Shown here: piece by piece, positions 58,901-64,000 of the stretch | How the letters are laid out: each line of letters opens with the position of its first letter | How positions within the stretch are numbered: position 1 is the first letter of the stretch | Assembly: GCF_016919005.1 (NCBI RefSeq) | Contig: NZ_JAFFQE010000004.1 | Span: forward strand, 186,001-250,000 | Source: Desulfopila inferna | Lineage (GTDB): Bacteria > Desulfobacterota > Desulfobulbia > Desulfobulbales > Desulfocapsaceae | Direction of reading: 5' to 3' | Length of the DNA: 64,000 nucleotides | Position numbers and translations under genes: made by a program | Notes under the pieces: model-generated | What the model saw: the letters and a program-made list of their open reading frames with translations, nothing else | What the model was told of the DNA's origin: nothing | Database searches by the model: none

Positions 58901-59121
58901 ACGCCATCAAGAGCGGACAGATACATCTGATGATCAATACCCCCAGCGGCAAAAAAGGCTCCGCCGACAGCTCCAATATCCGCAAGACGGCGATCAAGTA
59001 TAAAATTCCCTATATTACCACCACGGCGGCCGCCATCGCCGCCGCCAAAGGCATCGCCGCGATAGGTGGAGGAGAGGCGAAGGTGCGCTCCCTGCAGAGC
59101 TATCACGGGGACATCCGCTGA
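55918..59121 (+). CDS. carB: Carbamoyl-phosphate synthase large subunit
   Basis: 1067 aa, as E. coli CarB (1073). Makes carbamoyl phosphate from ammonia, bicarbonate and two ATP for arginine and pyrimidines. Two homologous ATP-grasp halves: [24 protein letters not shown] begins the carboxyphosphate half and [21 protein letters not shown] the carbamate half; an oligomerisation linker and a C-terminal allosteric MGS-like domain ([20 protein letters not shown]) follow. The start at 55918 has GGAG 7 bases upstream; the longer frame from 55855 lacks support. carA is not adjacent. A PurF-like gene follows after 123 bp. Confidence 0.96.
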   Translation: [1067 protein letters not shown]

Positions 59122-59244
59122 AGGTGGACTTGAGCGAGCGGAGGAAGAGATAAGAGAATGAGCGTTAGGAGGTTGTCCGGGAGCAGGCATTTTTGCTCTG
59201 ATCAGCTAAGCGAACGTGTGAATTCAATTTTTTGGGGTTTTTAA

Positions 59245-60648
59245 ATGGGCGGTTTTTTTGGAATAGTATCGAAAACGGATTGTGTGGCGGATCTTTATTA
59301 CGGCACCGACTATCACTCGCATCTGGGAACAAAACGCGGTGGCATGGCTGTGCGCAACACGCACGGATTCCATCGCGCCATCCATAATATCGAGAATTCG
59401 TACTTCCGTTCGAAGTTTGAGTCCGAGCTGGCCGAGTTTCACGGCCTGCAGGGCATTGGCGTGATCAGCGATACCGATCCGCAGCCATTGGTCATCGATT
59501 CGCACCTGGGCACCTTCGCCATCGTTACCGTGGGCCGGATCAACAATCTTGCCGATCTGATCGACAAGGCCTTTGCCAGAAAAGACTATTTCTCGAGCAC
59601 CTCCGACGGCATCACCAATCCTACCGAAGTGGCGGCCATGCTGATATGCCGGGAGGAGAGTTTCGAGGCCGGTATCCGCTCCGCCCAAGAGGCCATTCAG
59701 GGCTCGTGTTCCCTGCTCCTGCTTACCGACAAGGGAATCTATGCGGCCCGCGATCGCCTGGGGCGGACCCCCCTGGTGGTGGGCCGTCGCGCCGACGCCA
59801 CGGCGGTCACTTTCGAAACCAGCGCTTTTCCGAATCTGGGGTTCGAGACGGTATATTTCCCGGGCCCTGGCGAGGTTGTCTTCCTGACCGCCGACGGCTG
59901 GGAACAGCGGCTTCCCGCTGGTGAACGCATGCAGATCTGCTCTTTTCTCTGGGTATATTACGGCTACCCGGCTTCCGAATACGAAAGCATTAATGTGGAG
60001 CGGGTGCGCTATAACTGTGGGGCCGCACTGGCCTGCCAGGACAATACGGAGGTGGATTTAATAGCAGGGATTCCCGATTCAGGTATCGGCCATGCGCTCG
60101 GCTATGCCAACCATAAAAAAATCCCTTACGGCCGGCCATTCGTCAAGTATACCCCGACCTGGCCGCGCAGTTTCATGCCCCAGAACCCGGAGATGCGTGA
60201 TTTGGTCGCCAAAATGAAACTGATTCCCGTGCGCCGGCTCATCGAGGGGCAGCGTCTGCTCTTCTGCGACGATTCGATCGTGCGCGGCACCCAGCTCAGG
60301 GAAAATGTGCAGATCCTCTTCGACTGTGGCGCCTGCCAGGTGCACATGCGCACGGCTTGTCCCACCCTCATTTATCCCTGCGAATTTCTCAATTTCTCCT
60401 CTTCGCGTTCAACCCTGGATCTGATTGGCCGCAAAACTATTCAGGAACTGGAAGGGGCTGAAGATAAGGATTTACGCGAGTATGCCGAGTCCGGTTCGAG
60501 CAAAAACCTGGCGATGATTGAGAGCATCTGCAGCAAGTTGCATCTGACATCCCTCAAATACCAGCACCTTGATGATCTGGTGGCCGCCATCGGCCTGCCC
60601 AAGGAACGGTTGTGCACACATTGCTGGGATGGCAGCAGCTATTATTAA
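59245..60648 (+). CDS. PurF-like protein without the N-terminal nucleophile
   Basis: 467 aa, class II amidotransferase plus phosphoribosyltransferase architecture of amidophosphoribosyltransferase. The PRPP motif LLFCDDSIVRGTQL (near 335-348) and the pocket NFSSSRSTLDLIG are intact, and Cys residues of the iron-cluster type occur (ACPTLIYPC, RLCTHCWDG). But the chain starts MGGFFGIVSKTDCV: the Cys expected right after the start Met in active glutaminases is Gly, and no upstream start supplies CGxFG. The enzyme might use free ammonia or do another reaction. A true purF could lie elsewhere. GGGG precedes the ATG. The gene may be co-transcribed with carB. Confidence 0.82.
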   Translation: MGGFFGIVSKTDCVADLYYGTDYHSHLGTKRGGMAVRNTHGFHRAIHNIENSYFRSKFESELAEFHGLQGIGVISDTDPQPLVIDSHLGTFAIVTVGRINNLADLIDKAFARKDYFSSTSDGITNPTEVAAMLICREESFEAGIRSAQEAIQGSCSLLLLTDKGIYAARDRLGRTPLVVGRRADATAVTFETSAFPNLGFETVYFPGPGEVVFLTADGWEQRLPAGERMQICSFLWVYYGYPASEYESINVERVRYNCGAALACQDNTEVDLIAGIPDSGIGHALGYANHKKIPYGRPFVKYTPTWPRSFMPQNPEMRDLVAKMKLIPVRRLIEGQRLLFCDDSIVRGTQLRENVQILFDCGACQVHMRTACPTLIYPCEFLNFSSSRSTLDLIGRKTIQELEGAEDKDLREYAESGSSKNLAMIESICSKLHLTSLKYQHLDDLVAAIGLPKERLCTHCWDGSSYY

Positions 60649-60716
60649 CTTCCTTGAAGCACCATCACCTGCAGGCTGCCCTTTCCGCCATGGTCGGTCG
60701 TTGGTCTGAAAATCTT

Positions 60717-62225
60717 TCAGCTGCGGTAAGTTCCGGCCATCATCTGCGGGATCTGCTCGAGCTTTTCTCCATTGGCCGAAGAAAAGCAGTCCACGATTTT
60801 ACCGCCGAACATTACGGCAATGCGGTCTGACAGAGTGAGGGCTTCGGTGAGGTCCCCGGTAACAAGAAGAATGCCCGCTTCTTCCCGAGCCTTAAGGAGG
60901 AGTTTCCAGACATCTTCAATGGCGGCGATATCAAGTCCCTGGGTTGGCTGTTCGGCTACTATCAGGCGCGGCTGTCTGTAAAATTCTCGGCAGAGCACCA
61001 TTTTCTGCAGATTGCCGCCTGATAACTGAGAAGCCAGGATATTCAGGTCCGGGGGCCTGATGTCGAACTCATGCAGAAGATTATCCGCCTTTTCCCGGGC
61101 CTCTTCCCGCAATAGCCAGATTCCACTGCGAAAGCCATCCCGGGTGGTCAGCAGGAAGTTGTCGAGCAGATCGAGGCCCTGGCAGGTCGCCAGGCCCTGC
61201 CGGTCCTCGGGAATATAGCTCAGCGCGTTTTTCCAGTTCCTCGCGGCATAAAAACGTCTCCACTCAAGACCCAGCAGATAGACGCTGTCTATAGAGGGCT
61301 GCTGTAGTCCGCAGATCACCTCGACCAGAGGTTTCTGGCCGTTGCCGGCGACTCCGACAAGGCCCAGTATCTCACCTTGTCTGACGGTGAGAGAGATTTC
61401 CTGCAGGGTGGCATGATTGAGTTTCTCAACCTTGAGAACCATCTGCCTGGGCTCACTCGGCACCCTGTCCACCTTAAGCAGGACTTCCCGGCCGATCATG
61501 CGTTCAGCGAGTTCCGAGGTTGAGGACACATTTGTCTTTTTCATGGTATCGACGACTTCACCCCTTCTGAGTATGGCGATGTCATCGGCTATAGACATGA
61601 CCTCGTCGAGTTTATGGCTGATAAAGACGATGGCCTTGCCCTGGTCCGCCATAAGCCGCATGGTGGCGAAAAGACCACGGGCTTCCTCCGGGGTGAGCAC
61701 TGCGGTGGGTTCATCGAAAATGAGAATACTGCTTTTCCTGTGCAGCAATTTGAGGATTTCGACCTGCTGCTTTTCACCCATGGAGAGATCACTGATTCTC
61801 ATGCCGGGTAAAAGTTTCATCCCATATCTGCTGCTGAGAGTGGTTACCTCTTCGTTCATTTTCCCGGTGTTGAGGAAAAACGATCCTGTTTTTCCAAGGA
61901 ACACATTCTCCATCACGGTCATGGCTTCCACCAGTTTGAAATGCTGATAGACCATGCCGATGCCGGCATTAATGGCTTTGTCGGTCGAGGTAAAACGAAC
62001 CTCTTCACTGTCGAGCAGAATGGTGCCGGAATCAGGCTGCAGCTGGCCGGCCAGAATCGACATGAGCGTAGATTTTCCGGCACCGTTTTCTCCGAGCAGA
62101 GCAAGGATACGGCCTTTATGAATATCTAAGGAGATATTGTGATTGGCCTTGACCTTGCCGAAAGATTTACTGATGCCTTCGAGCCGTATGGTTGGAACAT
62201 GTGCCATTGAGGTTTGCTGCTTCAT
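60717..62225 (-). CDS. ABC transporter ATPase, purine nucleoside type (two ATPase cassettes)
   Basis: 502 aa with two ATPase cassettes. First Walker A GENGAGKSTLMS, signature LSMGEKQQVEILK, Walker B ILIFDEPTAVLTP; the second Walker A is degenerate (GVAGNGQKPLVE) with signature LSGGNLQKMVLCRE and GLDIAAIEDVW. This pattern matches the BmpA-linked nucleoside importers (NupO/YufO). The start is uncertain: 62225 or Met at 62207; no clear ribosome site, and a longer frame to 62279 overlaps gpt. It is the last gene of the operon with gpt and two permeases; the lipoprotein receptor is not in the window and should lie to the right. Confidence 0.9.
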   Translation of the reverse strand: MKQQTSMAHVPTIRLEGISKSFGKVKANHNISLDIHKGRILALLGENGAGKSTLMSILAGQLQPDSGTILLDSEEVRFTSTDKAINAGIGMVYQHFKLVEAMTVMENVFLGKTGSFFLNTGKMNEEVTTLSSRYGMKLLPGMRISDLSMGEKQQVEILKLLHRKSSILIFDEPTAVLTPEEARGLFATMRLMADQGKAIVFISHKLDEVMSIADDIAILRRGEVVDTMKKTNVSSTSELAERMIGREVLLKVDRVPSEPRQMVLKVEKLNHATLQEISLTVRQGEILGLVGVAGNGQKPLVEVICGLQQPSIDSVYLLGLEWRRFYAARNWKNALSYIPEDRQGLATCQGLDLLDNFLLTTRDGFRSGIWLLREEAREKADNLLHEFDIRPPDLNILASQLSGGNLQKMVLCREFYRQPRLIVAEQPTQGLDIAAIEDVWKLLLKAREEAGILLVTGDLTEALTLSDRIAVMFGGKIVDCFSSANGEKLEQIPQMMAGTYRS

Positions 62226-62253
62226 TAAAAAGGATAACGGTTGATTACGAGTT

Positions 62254-62733
62254 CTACAGTCCGGCAATGGGATGGACAAACTGTGACTCGGTATCCCAGG
62301 GAAAAAGAATCCAGGTGTCCTGGCTCACTTCGGTGATGAAGGTATCCACCAGGGGGCGCCCTGCAGGTTTGGCATATACCGTGGCAAAGTGGGCTTTAGG
62401 TATTCTCTCCCTCACCAGCTTCGCGGTTCTGCCGGTGTCGACAAGATCATCCACCAGGAGCCAGCCCTCACCGTTTCCATGGAAATCCTTGAGGACCTCG
62501 GCTTCACCTTTCTTGTCCTGCCAGTCATAGCTGGAGACGCAGATGGTATCAACTGTATGAAGATTGAGTTCCCTGGCGATAATTGCCGAGGGGACCAGGC
62601 CGCCCCGGGTGATGGCAATTATTCCCTTGAAATAATGATCACTCAGGAGACGCCAGGCAAGGGCCTTAGAGTCCCTGTGCAGTTGATCCCAGGAAATAGG
62701 GTAGGTTCGCTGATAGTCGTTGGAATTATTCAT
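62254..62733 (-). CDS. gpt: Xanthine-guanine phosphoribosyltransferase
   Basis: 159 aa, type I PRTase close to E. coli Gpt (152). PRPP-binding loop [17 protein letters not shown] and the flexible-loop and hood segments ([16 protein letters not shown]). Converts guanine, xanthine or hypoxanthine with PRPP to the nucleotide. AGAGGTGAACA gives a good ribosome site. It lies between the permease and ATPase genes of a purine importer, so uptake and trapping of bases are co-expressed. Substrate order is inferred from family and context. Confidence 0.9.
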   Translation of the reverse strand: MNNSNDYQRTYPISWDQLHRDSKALAWRLLSDHYFKGIIAITRGGLVPSAIIARELNLHTVDTICVSSYDWQDKKGEAEVLKDFHGNGEGWLLVDDLVDTGRTAKLVRERIPKAHFATVYAKPAGRPLVDTFITEVSQDTWILFPWDTESQFVHPIAGL

Positions 62734-62814
62734 TGTTCACCTCTTTAGTACCTTAGAGATTGTTCTCGTTTCTTTGATCAGACTAGTTGGGTTGGTTATC
62801 AATTTCGATATAGG

Positions 62815-63735
62815 TTAATCCGTTGGTTCCATATTGACTCCCAGGGCGCCGGGTGCCTCCGATCTCCCTCTTCTCCAGGAGGAGAATACCAGTACGATAA
62901 TGGTGAGCAGGTAGGGCAGCATCAGCAAGAGTGATGAGGGCAGCTCGGTGCCGGCAGCCTGTAAACGAAGCTGGAGAGACATGATCCCGCCGAACAGATA
63001 GGCACCGAAGACAGCCCTCCCCGGCCGCCAGAAGGCGAATATGACCAGAGCAACGGCTATCCAGCCGCGGCCTGCCGTCATGTTGTTGGTCCACAAATGA
63101 GTATAGGCCAGGGAAAGATAGGCGCCGCCAAGTCCCATGAAAAATCCTCCTGTCAGAATTCCCCCCCATCTGTACAAGGTGACACTCAGTCCGGCAGCCT
63201 TTGCCGCAGCAGGGTTTTCGCCGACTGCCCTGATCCCCAGGCCATGCCGGCTGAAAAAGAGGAAGTACCAGAGTAACGGGGGTATCAGGTAGGTTATGTA
63301 AACCAGCGGATCGTGATTAAAAAAAATAGGTCCTATTCCTGGAATCTCGGAGAGATACGGTACTGCGTAGGGGGAAAATCCCGGGGCAGACTGGCCGACG
63401 TAGGAGGTTCCCAGATAGTTGGCGAAGCCTGTGCCCAGAATGGTCAGAGCAAGTCCCGAGACCACCTGATTGCCTTGGAATATCAGGCAGACAATACCGT
63501 GGAGGGAAGCCGCCGCCACACCGGCCATCCCTGCGAGAAAAAAAGCCAGAGCCGGGTTGCCGGTGAATTTGGCCGCGATAAATCCGGCCAGGGCACCGAC
63601 AATCATGATACCTTCAACACCGAGATTAAGGACACCGGATTTTTCGGTGATGATTTCACCGAGAGTGGCATATAAAATAGGAGTGCCCGACTGGACTGTT
63701 GCCGCCAGCAGCGGTATGACCAGTTCCATCATCAT
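62815..63735 (-). CDS. ABC transporter permease, NupQ/YufQ type
   Basis: 306 aa. About nine hydrophobic spans of the branched-chain/ribose-type permease family (BPD_transp_2): GEIITEKSGVLNLGVEGIMIVGALAGF, the EAA-like GENPAAAKAAGLSVTLYRWG, and GRGWIAVALVIFAFWRPGRA. Forms the membrane pair with the truncated gene at the right edge, with 4-bp overlap (63732-63735). gpt follows after 81 bp. Confidence 0.92.
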   Translation of the reverse strand: MMMELVIPLLAATVQSGTPILYATLGEIITEKSGVLNLGVEGIMIVGALAGFIAAKFTGNPALAFFLAGMAGVAAASLHGIVCLIFQGNQVVSGLALTILGTGFANYLGTSYVGQSAPGFSPYAVPYLSEIPGIGPIFFNHDPLVYITYLIPPLLWYFLFFSRHGLGIRAVGENPAAAKAAGLSVTLYRWGGILTGGFFMGLGGAYLSLAYTHLWTNNMTAGRGWIAVALVIFAFWRPGRAVFGAYLFGGIMSLQLRLQAAGTELPSSLLLMLPYLLTIIVLVFSSWRRGRSEAPGALGVNMEPTD

Positions 63736-64000
63736 TTTTCTTTCACCACAAGGATTCTATAGCGGATAAAAAAGCTGCCGGCAAGGACGGTAAGCAGGAT
63801 CATACCCTCCATAATGCCGCCGAAAGCCGCAGGAACCTGAAGGTCGAGTTGAAGATTTTCCACACCGACACGCAGGCCCGCAAGCAGAAAAGAAGCAAGA
63901 CCGATATAGAGGGGATTGAGACTGGCCAGCCAGGCAACGACGATGGCAGTATACCCGTAGCCCACCATGATGCTGGGCTGCAACCGGTTGACGGTGGCGG
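63732..64000 (-). CDS. ABC transporter permease, NupP/YufP type (partial, runs off the window)
   Basis: Only the C-terminal 88 or so residues are in the window; the frame continues beyond 64000, so the true start is outside. Hydrophobic spans include IMVGYGYTAIVVAWLASLNPLYIGL and GGIMEGMILLTVLAGSFFI, as in the second permease of BmpA-type importers. Its stop overlaps the next permease start by 4 bp. Confidence 0.85.
   Translation of the reverse strand, partial: ATVNRLQPSIMVGYGYTAIVVAWLASLNPLYIGLASFLLAGLRVGVENLQLDLQVPAAFGGIMEGMILLTVLAGSFFIRYRILVVKEK

Noticed and set aside
1-64000. CRISPR array, prophage or complete insertion sequence
   Set aside because: No regularly spaced repeats, integrase, transposase or phage structural genes were seen anywhere in the window.

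Overview
The window looks like the chromosome of a Gram-negative anaerobe, most likely a Desulfobacterota (Desulfobulbales-type) bacterium. Pointers are a stand-alone electron-bifurcating NfnAB pair, a rubrerythrin-like protein, a HesB-like protein with a Cys-rich tail, TolC-type outer-membrane export, lipoproteins, a GEMM-I riboswitch and several sigma-54 promoters. No plasmid, phage or CRISPR module is visible. Species assignment is inference.

Layout. 1-5.4 kb is an envelope/stress block: three paralogous exported PRC-barrel proteins, each a separate unit with its own sigma-54 promoter and two of them with a clear intrinsic terminator; a TraB-like exported protein behind a GEMM-I cyclic-dinucleotide riboswitch; and a BON-domain lipoprotein. 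5.5-8.1 kb has a chemoreceptor with a FliA-type promoter and a cupin. 8.5-10.8 kb is ilvBN behind an attenuator whose leader peptide (not called by ordinary ORF finding) has seven consecutive valines. 11-17.3 kb has an iron-type alcohol dehydrogenase, MscS channel, Fe-S flavoprotein, ThiD and NfnAB. 17.9-25.4 kb has a ketopantoate-reductase homologue, a BASS-like transporter, citrate synthase, a YajG lipoprotein, an ABM protein and a two-component pair. 25.6-27.3 kb is a small segment bounded by tRNA-Ser(CGA) and a 22-nt copy of its 3' end, carrying an old-yellow-enzyme gene.

27.5-36 kb holds an MBL-fold hydrolase, a DDAH-like enzyme flanked by palindromic repeats, and sucA-sucB-lpd (2-oxoglutarate dehydrogenase). 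36-43 kb has small redox/metal proteins, a CPA2-type antiporter, an unusual phosphodiesterase/EEP fusion with a TVP38-type membrane partner, and the HesB-like protein. 43-49.6 kb has pheA, a 1047-aa membrane protein of unknown function, a candidate small RNA, an HExxH protein with an EF-hand tail and a GYWKNH secreted protein. 49.8-55.1 kb is a four-gene export operon (outer-membrane factor, adaptor, ATPase, MacB-like permease). 55.9-60.6 kb has carB and a PurF-like protein lacking its N-terminal nucleophile. 60.7 kb to the end is a purine-uptake ABC operon with an embedded gpt-type phosphoribosyltransferase; the last gene runs off the window.

Metabolically, citrate synthase and the 2-oxoglutarate dehydrogenase complex feed the TCA cycle, NfnAB links NADH, NADPH and ferredoxin pools, and ilvBN, pheA, carB and gpt serve amino-acid and nucleotide supply. 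The most informative non-coding signals are the ilvBN attenuator, the riboswitch, the triplicated sigma-54 promoter, the tRNA-end duplication, two copies of a MITE-like palindrome and a duplicated promoter-like module in front of the small-RNA candidate and of carB.
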